From Bolinopsis microptera (Eukaryota; Ctenophora; Tentaculata; Lobata; Bolinopsidae), in assembly GCF_026151205.1 (NCBI RefSeq), contig NC_087075.1:7024858-7088857 (forward strand): a stretch of 64,000 nt of DNA, read 5' to 3'. Both the position numbers and the translations under genes were made by a program. Below are positions 19,356-34,300 of the stretch, one piece after another. The notes under the pieces were generated by a model. It worked only from the letters and a program-made list of their open reading frames with translations. It had not been told where the DNA came from and searched no databases. The number at the start of each line of letters is the position of its first letter. The first letter of the stretch is position 1.

Positions 19356-20609
19356 ACTGTGTGACTAGTTAGCTAGTTGATAAGTTGATTTGATAATTAC
19401 TCTGATAAGTGGTTAATTGCTCGGATAATTACACAGATAAGTGGTTAATTGCTCGAAGAAAAACTACTCTAATGAAATGTACTGGCAACCAACCACCTGG
19501 TTAGTGGTTAGCCTTGTGAGTACTTTACAGTTTACAGTGAGTACTACACAGAGCCTCGTGATTACAGTTTACAGAGTGTTGTTGGTGTCAGCTGATAACA
19601 CTCGCGAGTGTCAGAGCACTGTAAAAGAAGAGTGTCAGAGCATCTTGTATCTTTTAATTTTATATTTTACTTATATTAAATACAGTTTTCATCAAGTCTT
19701 TTACTCTTTTATCTTCTTAAGAGTAGTGATAGTTCTTAAGAGTAGAGGCGGAACATTGTTAATATCAGCAATCATATTTTAAAATTATAAAAACTTATTA
19801 TATTAACATATGTTTATACTTATAGGGTTAAAATAATGATGAAATGGTCTGTTATTGTCCCAAACCGTAGAGTTATGCTTAGAAACTTAATCCTTTTTTA
19901 AAAAGAATCTACCTTACTTATCCTGTTTTGCATACCCTGGTCTGTTTAAGTTGCTCAGCAATTAAACAAAATATATTCTTAAGTTTTATCATATGTATAT
20001 ACTTACACATAGCGCAATTGAGCTTTAGTTGTGAGTTATTTTATTTTGAAAAATTACTCAGGTAATATAGCTGTCTTGAAAATAGATATATAAATTAGTA
20101 TTATAATTGGAAGCTGTGATTATCGCTTCACCGTGTTGTTTGTTGGAAATTAGTAATATAAATTTATGAAATAACATTGACAATATCTATTTAGAATTAT
20201 TTATTTATCTAATGTCTTTCTGTGCTGTAGTTCGAACGATTTTTTAAACTTTATTTATCTCAGGTTTCATTGATAAGACTAAATATTTTTTGTGTTTTAA
20301 CTTGTTTGCAGGTCAAATTATTATTACATTCGCTGTAATCATTACAAAAAGAAAATGTATCTGTGTATCTGTAATATTTTTGAGTTGTATTTGTGACTGA
20401 ATTCTTTTTAAAAATTTTGCACCAATTTTGTGTCTGACTATTCCGGTATTTTCAGTTTTCAAATTCCTGATTCATTAGAAATATCTTGAAGAGTTAACGC
20501 CAGTATTGACTGCAAATTTTACATATTTGCCCAAGAATCAATAAAATTTAATAATCTATAGTGAAAATTAATAACCTTGCTAATAACAATTTCTTCATTT
20601 TAGGTAGAT
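19356..20609. other. intergenic between PHM and its copper-less paralogue
   Basis: It starts with the PHM 3' UTR. A 20-bp direct repeat (GATAAGTGGTTAATTGCTCG) occurs at about 19405 and 19437. The rest is AT-rich without a supported gene. The promoter of the next gene is presumably here. Confidence 0.4.
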
Positions 20610-22341
20610 ATGATCAGGCCCCTTCTACTCATCGTTCTCCTCCTCACATTCATCACCAAATCCTCAACAGAACTAACCTCTACTTCAAAAACGAAAGTTA
20701 CGACCAAACCCGAGCCCCCAGCTCCAAAACCTGACCCCTCTGCTCCAGACATGAAACCAAAACCCAACCCCGCTGCTCCAACGACGAACGTGAAATCCAA
20801 ACCGGAGACTCCAGCCCCTGCTCCTCCCACTGAAAAGGAAGGAGATGACCACGATTTACCACGTGACCATGTTCAAGAAGAGAACCCTCATGCTGAACAG
20901 ACCAAAAATAAGCCAGTGGCTAAACCTGGAAGGTCGCTAAAGATCACCTCAAAAGTAACTCAGGTAAAGCATGAAGACAAACTAATACCCACACATAAGA
21001 AAAAAAGCTTAACACAAACAGATATTAAAAGCAGAGTTAAGGTAAAGAAAAACATTCGGTATCAGATTGTAGCCCCACCCAAGGGTTCTGTTACTAAGTC
21101 TCCTGTAAACAAGGCTACATATCTACACATTGGACGAGACAAACACGGGCGTAGACATACCAATGGACATAACAATGGACATAACATTGGACATAAACAT
21201 GATAAGGAAAGGAAACGGATACAAAGTAAAATGTATAAAAAACACGTGGGAAAAACAGAAAGGAAACACAGACGAAAAGGAATGTTGCGGAGTAAAGAGG
21301 AATACTTACGACGACTCGAACAGAGACGACAACAGCGACGTGAATATCTTAAAAGATTTCGTGAAAGACGTCAGCGTCGTCTTAAATACCTAGGTCGACT
21401 GAAACGAAAACGAGTTGAAGGACAACGACAACAACTTGCGCGTCAAGAAAACACAGAAAAAACACATCGCAAGACAAAAATATCGCAAAAATCACATCCT
21501 AAGACAAAAACATCACAAAAAACACATTCCAAGACAAAAACATCACAAAAAACACATTCCAAGACTAAAACATCAGTTGTTGTTCCTGTCCAGAAATACC
21601 ACCATGACAAGGCTACAAAAACACGACAACTAAAAACGTATCTGAAAAAGAAGACTGACGCAGAAAAACAAAAGCATGATGCCGAGCGTAAAGTAGTTCA
21701 AGCGTATCTTTTGTTCAGGTTGTACGAGATGGTTCGGGGGTATCTTAACAGTGAACACTCCTGCCAGAAACACTTTGTTGAGGTTAAAGTTGGGACTGAT
21801 TCTCCGGCTTTTGGAGGTGAGGCTTTTTATCAGTATCAATAATAATCTTACGCCATAATTTTCTTTCAGCTTGACTTTTTGGACTTTTTTCATGTTGATC
21901 ATCCTAAAACCTTAATTAGACTCACTAATTGTAGAGTTTCTACTTTTTATCATGTATACCGAGCGAGTTGCTTTTATCAAGAGTTACTAAATGTCATTAA
22001 ACTAAATGTATTATTATATGTTGAGGCTTGGGCTACTTATCAGCTAGCTTGATGCAAAGTGTTGTATTGTTGTACTACCCTCGTTTCCTGTGTATATATA
22101 ATCTCAGTGAGTTCCCAGTGTGGTTTGTCAGATTTGGTACTCCTTTTTTTCCTGTGCCCTTTATTTACAAATAGCTGGCTGAGTACCCGGCTAGCTACAT
22201 GATATCATCACGTGATTTATATATGCATCACTATAACAGACGTATAACTAATCACTATCTTTGTATAATACTCTTTCCGCATAATATTAGAATTACACAT
22301 TTACTGGAATGTTGTTCGGTTTGCCCACGGTATGTAATGGA

Positions 22342-22372
<31 letters not shown>

Positions 22373-25300
22373 TTTTTCCACGTTTAACTGGATATCAACT
22401 GTTTAATTGGGAGACCGGGCAACTGCTACCCCGAACGCCTCCAACAAAAAGTAAATCCTTGCTGCACTCGGAGCGTATAGTTTTCTCGGTTACGTTTAAA
22501 TAATATTTCAGGTGCGCTGGTGGACTCCCCCCGTGTGTTTCTCTCTGATTTCTCTATCTCTGGGTTCGACGATACAATGAGTCGGTTGGAGTTGTATGGT
22601 TGTAAGCAGCTTCCTCAAAAAGGTTTGTTTAAATTGTTGGGTCTGTTTTAACGAAAAAGTAACCAAGTAATTTCAGATTTTTTAAAAAGGGAAAAAGTAA
22701 TTTCAGATATTCTAAGGAACCTGAATAGTAAATAATATGTTTTTTTTTGCTAATTGCAGATAATTGACGCAATTGTAAAATCTTTATAATATATTATGAC
22801 GTAATGGTTGTGTTAGGCACCCAGGGATGGTGCTCAGTATCTGATACTACACTAATTCTAGGGTGCAAAGACTATCGGCTGGATTTTAGGATTATTCAGC
22901 TAAGATACTATTGCGACATATAATTATCTTCTTCAAAAAGCAATTTTTAGATGGTTAGATACAGTTTTCATTTGATCTGTTGGTTTGAAAGGTTGTAGTA
23001 AGAAACCAGTAAAACTCAAACAGTTGTCAGTTAAGTTAGATAGTCAAGATTTGAAGATTTGTCCTCCCTGACATGTTCTCATACTGCCCCCGGCCCCCTT
23101 AATCTGATTCTACCAGAACTATCTAATTTTCTGCATTTATCCAATCGGGATATCTGCAACTCCAGAGAGTATAAGTAGAGGCATATTAAGAGGCAGTGAA
23201 ACTAGCGGGACTCACACCCCATGGCAATTGGCAACATATTATTGTCTCTCCTACCATCTGCTTATTGTCTTTCCTACCATCTATTATTTGTTATATCGCA
23301 GTGTTGAAAGTATTAAAAGTATATAATATATTACATGATAATATTATATAATATTGATCAGGTGACTGAATTCTCTGTGTGTAATGAGGCCTCGTGACTC
23401 GGACCCTTCTCATAGAATAACGTGTGCTGCCGTGTTATTACTCGCTGTACTGTGTAGTGTAGTGTACGTCTGTAACGTTAGTCATTATTTGACACTTCAC
23501 AATGTTAGTGTTTAATTGACAGCATGTTGTGTGGTGGACACTTGTGCGGTTTTTGTTTGTTGGGATGTTTTAGTTTTTACATTTTTTCTGTTTTATGATT
23601 TGAACTTCGATAATATGGTCTAGTTTGCCTGTTATTCGATACCTATTTTTTCGTTAGTTATAATTAAGTCTCATTATTAAATTTCGCTGGAATAATCGCT
23701 CATATTACTAATTACTATGTATCGCTCATTTCCATATCAATGCTTAACTTCGGTGGCGGATTTGGGCAATCATACTGATCATGATCCAACACCAGAGAGA
23801 TCCTGTCATCCAATCAGTGACGATTATTTGTATATATTGGTCAGGCAACGGAGCAACGGGTTATTAGGTAACTCTATTTTAGTTACATGCGAGATTTTTG
23901 GAGCAATCTTGTTAGCATGAGTCATGACTTTGTATCCAATAAACTTCTTCTCTATCAAAATATGCAATATAGTTATATCTTTAAATATAACCCACCCTAT
24001 GAACCTATGAAGTACTCCTTTATCAAAATATCCAATCAAGTTATTGTGCTACTGTACCTCTTGAGACTAGCCGCAATACCGACCCAGTATCCATCATGAC
24101 CTTGTGCTTGCTTCAATGTTGAATGTAGATGGGTATGTCTTGGCGAATTTAGCCGAAAATAATCTTTCGGTTTTCGAAGTCCACACCTACCCTTTGAATT
24201 TCGATATATACGATTTTCGACTCGAGGGTCCCCCCCCCTCCCTCCTTGTAATGCGATGAATATTTAGGACCTTTCTAGTTACCAGTCCAATAGCCCATAA
24301 TTTGTGCGTATTTTCATTGTTTGCTTGGCAAAAATCCATTTTTAGCCATATTTCCGAAAATAGGCATTTTAAGGTATATGTTGCTTCATAAGGTGTATTA
24401 TAGTATTAGGTACACTTTGGTGTTTCGGAATAGTTTCTACGACCACGAGATAATAACCATCGAAAAATCGCTTTTAACATGAAAAGCTAACGAGATGGCC
24501 TTTTAGAACGGCGCGGTTGGTCTCCGACTAGTTAAGTTTGAAAGAATGCAAACAAAAAATCTCTAATTTAAATAAAATTTTACAATAATTGAAAAATATA
24601 AGAGAATCTCTCATCACTTTATAACATTTCTGTCGTTTAAGGTACGCCTTTCATCTTTCGTTTGAGTCATGGGAACCATGATCATGTTATATCAAATAAT
24701 TAAATGTTTATAAAAAACGGTATTCTTCATAATTAGATGAAATCAATGATCAGTTAATAATAATTAATTGTCTCATTGCTAGAATATCGCACATATCTAT
24801 TAGAAAAATCAATAATAATTATAGTGATGACCAGTCATCTGTATTTTAAAATTTTGTACTTAAAAAAGGCCAACACATCAATTTTCACTAGTTTTCATCA
24901 TTCTATGTTTCATATTTCACGAATTAATTCGTCTGTCGACACATTTCAAGTGTTTAACTTGTTTGAAAAAGATTAAATCTATATTGTCAATTATTAAAAC
25001 AGTTCATCTTTACCAATGCCACCTTTGATCAATGCCACCTTTTCTTCGTCCTCGTCAGGCTTATCTTTGACGTAAAGTCTCATCCCAATACAGATAAGTA
25101 TAGCTATGAGAGCGAATCCAGCTAAAATCTCTGCTGACTCTGAAAATATAATATGATAGAGAAATCTATAACATTTTAATAATATTATACACTGTTTAGG
25201 GTATTATTTCAACTTTTATTAAAGTTGTGCAAAGAAAACCTTTGTTTTGAATGTTTAAAATTTAAATGTTAATCATACTTTTATTCACATTTTGTAAATT

Positions 25301-28300
25301 ATACAGCTATACAGGGTGGGCCAAAAGTCAGTGTGCAAACGTTGGGTCTTATACCTCCGCCGTGTTTTATATTTGAGAGCTGTTGCTTTGCAGATGGCAT
25401 ACTGTACTTACTGGTTCGAGGATTCCGTCGTCAAAATTTGAAAATTCGAATATTTTAGACCACGCCCATTCAATATTAAAACACCTATATTGTTTTCTCT
25501 GAACATGCTAAACGCCTAATTTTTTCAGAGACGGTAGATTATCAAATGTTGCATATGATCTGAAAACATGAGGCAAAACGGATTAGAAATGACGAAGTTA
25601 TCAAGCATTTTGTGTATCTCGTTAACAAAATTGACTGGGTGATTATGTCACATAATATGTGACACCGTGACACGACACCTTAATTGGGCACCCTTAACAA
25701 TTCCCATAATGTTTAACGGGGTAGTTAACGGGGTCACCTTATCACGTGATTAGGTAAACCAATCACCTGATCACACGTAATGAATAAACTCGTTATGCTT
25801 CATATCTCGGTCATCTGAGAAGCTACAGTTCTAATTTTTTCAGGACAAACGTAATTCGAATGGCCAAACACAATTCAATATAATTTAGCTTGATCCGACT
25901 ATCCAAACTATCAAATAAATGTGAAAATGAACCTCCATTTGAAAAAAATGAACGCGAATATTTTTCGAGTTGACAAATTCCTCGAACCAGTGGTGGTACT
26001 AAGTCATACCAGAAGAAAGTATTTCAATTGGGCACTCAGTGACTGAGCTATTAAGGCCAACGTTTGCACACTGACTTTTGGCCCACCCTGTAGTTTTGTT
26101 CACATTGACGCACATTCCTTGTGTTGTTAGTTAATCATGACGTAATCGTAAAAAAATACCTCATTTCAATTCATTTTAATTTTCATTTTATAAATTTTCA
26201 ACATACCTGAGTAAGTAAAGTAGTCCATTAGTGTCCCGGCGATGAAAGATCCTGCATAATACATGGAGCAGTATCCTATAATCCATATCGATGTTATCCT
26301 TGTTGCCATTTTCGGGGTTAACAACCCATTTTTCTGCAGCTAAAAGAATGAATTATTTGTATGTACTATGTTGTGATGTATTTAATTCTATTTTTAGATA
26401 GCTAGCCCCCATGTTTTGATAGAGGTCGGGCGGCACAGAGCCTAAATACACTACTTACTTCTGAGTTATTTATGTTAAGGTGGTGACAATTTGAAAATGT
26501 CCGAACCCTATTAAGCACATACCTGGATGTCGTAGAGGGCTCTAAGGGTAGCAATAGTAATAATGGGGTCCCCGAAACCAGCTATGAAGACTCCAGGATA
26601 TGCCAGTATTGGACTGAGATCATACAAAGCAGGTAAAGATTGTGGAGGGAAAGTTACCAGAAGTCCAGTAAAGATACACGTGGCACCAATCCCCATCACA
26701 GTCAAGGGGTTTAGAATCTTTTTCTGGAGAATAACGCCTACACTAACGCTCCCAGTCGCCATTCCAACTGAGACTAGAGTCAGAACTGTTCCGCCGTAAG
26801 AAATAGGCTTGTTGAACTCTTCCTTCAGAAAGGGGGTTACTGTGACCTGAAGAATACGTCAATGTTGCCTAAAAGGATTTTGGAACGGAGGGGGTGAGAG
26901 ATGTAGTTTAAATATATAATAAGAAGACGAGATCATTAATAATTGTTATATAATATTATGTCTGCATAAATGTTTGCGAAAATAAACAATCCGTACTTGA
27001 ATTACTCCATAGTTTGCATTAATGAGCATTGTAGCTATCATTGGAATTATCAATAACTTTGTGAGCTTATTTTTCTTCGATCCTGTTTTTAACATCGTTT
27101 GATCATCATCCGATATGTCATCTTGAGTGGACAAGTATGTTCTTGTTGTAGGAATGAAGAAAAAGCAACTTGTTGTTGCAAGAAGTGCCATGACCGCAGT
27201 GAATCCGTAGGCTGCTGTGTATCCCATTTTGTCATAGATGATACAGCCAACAGCTTCAGCCACCCCATGCCCACTAAAGTAACCCATATTCACGAGCCCG
27301 TTTACCATGTCAAAATCTTCGGGGAAGTTTGCATGGATGAAATCGACCGGTACAAGAGCGCCTGCATATGTCATAAGTCCCTGACATATCCTTAACACAA
27401 ATGAGATGGCTATAACAACAGTTGTATCGGGAATACTGTAAGCAAAGCCAGTGAGAAGCGAAGCAATTCCCCATCCTGACATGCATAGTAGTAGGATGGA
27501 CCTGCTGCTCCATTTTCTCATCAGCTTTTCCGTTCCCTGGGAGAAAACACTAAACAGAAAACCGAGGAACACACTTGATTCGAGCAAACCGTATATCTTT
27601 CCGGGGACATTTCTCCTCGAAAAAGCATCTGCTAGGAAACCATACCGAATAGAGGCACAAATACTCGAGGCATGGGCAAAGAAGATGACAGCAAAAATGG
27701 TCAGCCACTTTCGCTTTGCACCTGAAATCTTCATTTCGAGGACCTCTGAGCTAGGGAAAGGTTGTAAGTTCCGGAGTAGTTTTAATTGTAGTAAAATCAA
27801 TTAGTTACAAAGTTAGAATTTCCCTAACGGGGAAATTGGAAGATTTAGTTACGTCACTATTATACAGCCTATAAACAGCCACGATAAGACTTCTATACAG
27901 CCACCATACGACCACTATGTGGCCTATAAAGGGCCTCTTCACGGCCACGATACGGCTGCGATACGGCCAGGATACGGCCTCTATTAAACTGCCACTATTG
28001 GACCACTTATTTTCATATCTTGAACAATAATCTCAGAATGTGTGTTTTCTGTGTGTGTGTAATCTCGCTCGCTCTCTGCCATTACTGCATAATATTATGT
28101 AGCGTTGGTACAAATATCATAATTACGTGCTGTCATGGATACTTTAAATTATTAGGGGAGGGAGCGCTTTAAGTAAAGTTTATGAACTGATAGCAATTCA
28201 CCTTTCAAAATTTGCTCCTTCATAAAAATAATTATCGATTTTTGCATTCCACACATTATTTTCAACTCACCCTGTAACGGTCTGTTTGAAGTGTAGAGAG

Positions 28301-31300
28301 AGTTCATACTTTCATACGACAATGTAATGCATGTTTTCAAATATGCGGGTGTGGTGCGGAGTTGATAAGGGTGAATTTCTATTGATTATTGTTGAAGATA
28401 CTATTGTTAAAGATACTATTAGATACGTGAGGGCACTCCGAATAGAATTGCTCACCTAATAGGGGTTTTGGCTCGGTGGGTAAATACTCCTATCCTTTTT
28501 AACTGCAGCAGTGAAATTCCGGCCGAAGGCCGGGTTACACTAGTAATATTATAAATTCGGACAATCTTTCATTAATTTAGTACTCATTCATACATAATTT
28601 TGTTTAGGAGACATTTGATTGAAGACATTACATTTTAAATTTGATTCACGAAAACACTAAACTTCAAACTTTATGGAGACAAAAGAGGTGATAATGTGCC
28701 TAATAACCATAGTACAACTTACATATTATTATATAATATGCCTTAAATTGCTTATTTTCGGAAATATGGCCGAAAAAGGGTTCTTGGCTTGACGCAGTTC
28801 ATAATTACCGTGATTTTTGGCATTTCTGCCTAAGATGGTCGTAGAAACTAAAAAAACTGAAACTAAAAAACTGAAAAACGGATTTTTGTCGAGCGAAAAA
28901 TGAAAATACTCACTAATGGGCTAAGACTAGACTCGTGACTTGGGCCCGAGATCCGATCCTTGTCCCCTAGTGTCCGAAAAGTAAGAGATCGACCACGTAA
29001 GGCAGATTTTGGTCATTTAGACCCGCTCTAAAATCCACTTGTGGACAAATTTCAAGACTTGCTATTTTATTAACCCCTTGATCCGACTATGGAAATTCTA
29101 GGATTACAGTTGTAATTTTCTAGTATGAGTGCCACAGATAAGATATCGAGGCAGCTCACCAGCAACCACTGGATTAAACAAAAACAATGAGTATTATGAG
29201 GACAGACTGGGAGTCATCTCAGATGCCAGTCTGAGGTGGGAAGTTTCAAAAACAAATAACAGTAGCGCACTATATATTACACATCTCGCGGCATATAACA
29301 CATCTCGAGGCAGCTGTAATAACAAAACAGCTATCCAACAACCACGTGCTAAAAAATAACAACGAGGGAATGAATTTCACATATTATTGTTATGTACGAT
29401 GTGCTGTAGAATAGAAAACGGCTATAATACGGCAACCGGCTTGACTGGTCTTTACGGGGCGCTCCCTGGTCAAAGGCTAGGGCGACAGTAGTTGTTACAA
29501 ACAAACTACTTCTAAACAATCTATGTAAGCGGCTCCCGGTAAACGAGGAGTAAGGAACGATATATCTGTTTGAAACGAGATATGCGCTGATAAATAAGTG
29601 ACATCTCCCGATGAACGAGGAAATAACACTAAGAGCTAAAATGGACCTGTATCAAACAAGGTCTAAAACCTACTGGCTGATCCCGATAAACAGGGAGTTA
29701 ACAAATAAACGTAACTGTCTAAAACAAGCTACGGGTGTATCTGTCTAAAACAAGATAAGATCTTGATATTAAACTCCCGGTAAACGAGGAGTTAACAGTG
29801 AAGAAGTCTGTAACTCGCGACGGTAGTGGCTGTACGAAGCACTGACAGTGAACTCCGGTGATTCCCAATGTGATGGCTCAGTCTGTTTATAAACAAGAAA
29901 GGTGGAAGGCTGACGGAGTCCGTATTTAAACAAGACTTAGACTTAGTGTGTTGTACCAAATAAAACGCTCTCGTAACGATATAAAACAAATAATTCGAGA
30001 AGAGCACTTCTCATCGGTTATGTAATCCGGAAAATGTGTTGCTGTTAATAGATAAGCAGCGTTATCCTCAATCCTCATGCCATCCTCACGTGAACTATCT
30101 AGCTATTGGGCCCGAGATCCGATTCTTGTCTCCTAGTGTCCGAAAAGTAAGAGATCGACCACGTAAGGCAGATTTTGGTCATTTAGACCCGCTCTAAAAT
30201 CCACTTGTGGACAAATTTCAAGACTTGCTATTTTATTAACCCCGTGATCCGACTATGGAAATTGAGACTCAGAGACTTGCCCTCAACTGGTTATCTAAAC
30301 CTGGTATGTTACCTCAGTGCCCTCGGTCGAATCTCGAACCCTGCTATTCAGCCAAGTAATCTTAATCTGAGGTTCTAGGATTACAGTTCTAATTTTCTAG
30401 TTTGAGTGCCACAGATAAGATCTCGAGGCAGCTGTAATAACAAAACAGCTAACCAGCAACCACTGGATTAAACAAAACAATGAATAGACAAATCCAGGAA
30501 CTTTTCTTACAAAAGTGCAATATTTCAAAATAACGAGATGGCCTTTTAGAACGGTTGGTTTCCGACTAGTTTGAAAGAATACAAACAAAAAATCTCTAAT
30601 TTAAATAAAATTTTACAAAAATTGAAAAATAGAAGAGAATCTCTCATCACTTTATAACCTTTCTATCGTTTAAGGTACGCCTTTCATCTTTCGTTTGAGT
30701 CATGGAAACCATGATCATGTTATATCAAATAATTAAATGTTTATAAAAAATGGTATTCTTCATAATTAGATGAAATCAATGATCAGTTAATAATAATTAA
30801 TTGTCTCATTACTAGAATATCGCACATATATAATAGAAAAATCAATAATAATAATAGAGATGACCAGTCATCTGTATTTTAAAATTTTGTATTTAAAAAA
30901 GGCCAACACATCAATTTTCACTAGTTTTCATCATTCTATGTTTCATATTTCACGAATTAATTCGTCTGTCGACACATTTCAAGTGTTTCACTTGTTTGAA
31001 AAAGATTAAATCTATATTGTCAATTATTAAAACAGTTCATCTTTACCACCTTCATTGTTTGATCAATGCCACCTTTTCTTCGTCCTCTTCGTCCTCCTCT
31101 GTCTTATCTTTGACGTAAAGTCTCATCCCAATACAGATAAGTATAGCTATGAGAGCGAATCCAGCTAAAATCTCTGCTGACTCTGAAAATATAATATGAT
31201 AAAGAAATCTAGGGTATTATTTTGAACAACTTTTATTAAAGTTGTGCAAAGAAAACCTTTGTTTTGAATGTTTAAAATGTAAATTATACTTTTATTCACA

Positions 31301-34300
31301 TTTTGTAAATTATAGTTTTGTTCACATTGACGCACATTCCTTGAACTCTTGTGTTTTTGGTTAATCATGACGTAATCGTAAGAAAATACCTTATTTCAAT
31401 TCATTTTAATTTTCATTTCATAAATGTTCAACATACCTGAGTAAGAAAAGTAATCCATTAGTATCCCGGCGATGAAAGATCCACCATAATACATGGAGCA
31501 GTATCCCATAATCCATATCGAGGTTATCCTTGTTACCATTTTCGGGGTTAACAACCCCTTTTTCTGCATCTAAAAGAATGAATTATTTTGTATGTACTAT
31601 GTGTCTATGTTGTGATATATTTAATTCTATTTTTAGATAGCTTGACCCCATGCTTTGATTTAGAATTCGGGCGGCAAAGAGCCTAGATACACTTCTTACT
31701 TCTTAGTTATAGTTCTTTATGTTAAGGTGGTGACAATTTGAAAATGTCCAAACTCTAAAGCACATACCTGGATGTCGTAGAGGGCTCTAAGGGTAGCTAT
31801 AGTCATAATTGGGTCTCCTAAACCAGCTATGAAGACTCCAGGATATGCCAGTATTGGACTGAGTTCATACAAAGCAGGTAAAGATCATTGTTAGGCATGT
31901 AGACAAATTTCCAGTTATCGCAAGAGTTGTCTCACTTGTTCAGAACATATTTGTCTACATCCCTCATCATGGAAAAGTTTTTAAGCCCTCAGCGCTTGGA
32001 CATCACCCTAACAGATAAAGGTGACGAAGTTGCAGATACCTACCTGCACTGGAAACAGACTCTAGACAATTTTATTACTATTCTTGGTGAAAAAGCTAAC
32101 ACCGAAGAGACACAATATATGGTGCTTTGCAATTATGTGAGCCCCTCAATATATACAACTATCAAGGGTGAAACAAAGTTTTCGGAGGCAGTTAAGATCT
32201 TGAATGGTTTGTTTGTTAAAACAAAGAATACTAACTTTGCGAGATTTTGTTTATCTACACGGAGTCAAACTGAAGCTGAATCAGTTGATCAATTCGTCTT
32301 GGCGTTGCGGACACTGGCGAAACAGTGTAATTTTACCGAAGTATCCGCTGCTGTTCATGGGGAAGAGAGCATTAGAACAGCTCTTATCAGTGGGCTAAGG
32401 GACAAGCAAATTCGGCAGCGCCTGATGGAGGACACTAAAAGTTTAGATGATACCATCACTCTGGCTTGTACTCTGGAGCAATCAATCTCAAACAATGAAA
32501 AGTATAACGGTTCTAATCTAAATGGTATTGTTAAGGGAAACGATTCTGGACTGGATTCAAATGATCATGCGGTTGTAGCTGCCACTCACGGCAATTCAGT
32601 TAGTCCTAATATAAAGTGTGGATATTGTGGTAAGGAGTACCATGTTCGAACAGCGTGTCCTGCTAATAATACTACTTGTAAAACTTGCGGTAAGCGCGGA
32701 CATTGGGCACGAGTATGTCGATCAGCGACGGGTCTTGGGAAGACCGCACCTAATGATTACTTCTCTAAGAAGAACTCTGCAAACAACGTTTATACTCCAG
32801 TCAACAACGCCTACAACGTCCCGTCCGATCAGCCCCAGCAATCATCCCCATTCTCTTATCTTTGTGCTATGTCTCCATCGACACCTTCAACGCTGTCCCA
32901 GACAACCGTCAACGCAAAGGTAAATAATCATATCGCTTACATTTTGATTGACACTGGTAGCTCAGAGAGTTTTGTTGACTTGGGTTTTGCTAGGCGAAAT
33001 GGCATAACGATAGGCCCTGGTACGAACAAAATAACTTTAGCTTCGGAATCAATGTCAACAAACACTCAGGGGTCCTGTGTAGTAGATATTGTGATTGAAG
33101 GCCACTCCTATTCAGAGTGTAAATTATCAGTTATGGACAAACTATGTTGCGACGCAATCGTGGGTTTGGATTTACTCCGAAGTCATATGAATCTTGTGGT
33201 TAATTTCGGAGGAAATAGAGATCCCTTGGTGATAGATGAAGCTGGTAGGAACTGTGCACAGCTTTCAATGTCGAACCTTGAGCCCATACCTCTATTCTCC
33301 ACATTAATGGAAGGCACCAATCCAATCGCTTGTAGATCCAGAAAGTACTCTGATGCAGAGAGAGCATTTATAGCAAAATCGGTTAAAGAGTTATTGGAAC
33401 AGGGCACTATTAGGCCAAGTAATAGTCCTTGGAGAGCACAGGTCCTCGTTACAGGTTTAGATTCGGCAAGGCCCCGAATGGTGGTAGACTACTCTCGAAC
33501 GATCAACAAATTCACACACTTGGATGCGTATCCTCTGCCAAACCTTGATACTATGGCCTCGCAGATAGCTAAGTACAGGATCTATAGCACATTCGATCTT
33601 AAGTCTGCCTACCATCAAATCCCGATTCTCGAAGGAGAAAAGCCACTCACAGCCTTTGAAGCAGCTGGGAAACTATTTGAATTTAATGGCATTCCCTTTG
33701 GAGTCACTAATGGTGGGCCTGTTTTTCAACGTAATATGGACATACTTGTGGAGGAAAATAAGTTAGATAGTGTTTTTCCTTATCTGGACAATATAACTGT
33801 TGGGGGCTATGATCAAGAAGATCACGACAAAAACGTCAAGGGGTTATTGTCGACTATTAAGAAGTTGGGACTAACGTTGAATCATGATAAGACTATAAGT
33901 TCAGTTGAAACTATCAACATTTTGGGCTATCAAATTTCTCACGGCACTATCCGTCCTGATCCTGAGCGCATGCAGCCGTTGAGGGACTTGCCGGTACCAC
34001 ATGATGCTGACTCACTAAAAAGGGCCATGGGCTTATTCTCTTATTATGCTAAATGGGTGCCAAAATTCTCGGACTTGGTACGACCTTTGATAGAACCGGA
34101 ATTCCCCCTACAGAAAGAGGCAATCACGGCATTTAATAATCTGAAAACGTGTATAGAGGGTTCCTGTGTAGTCTGCCCTAACACTAATGAGCAGATGGTG
34201 CTAGAGTCTGACGCATCTGATTTTGCAGTCTCGGCCAGTTTGAATCAAGGAGGAAAACCGGTGGCATTCTTTTCTCGAACATTGAAGCCCCATGAAAGGA

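Larger units (their letters stand above)
24485..28945. repeat. segmental duplication, unit A
   Basis: From TAACGAGATGGCCTTTTAGA at 24485 to the segment around GTCGAGCGAAAAATGAAA (28890) and TAATGGGCTAAGAC (28915), this block is a diverged but collinear copy of 30531-37880. It carries the intact MFS gene, with a mariner-like MITE that the other copy lacks. Confidence 0.85.

Noticed and set aside
26946-27800. Longer start (at 27800) for the MFS gene
   Set aside because: That codon is TTG; the first in-frame ATG is at 27734 and gives a normal MFS N-terminus.
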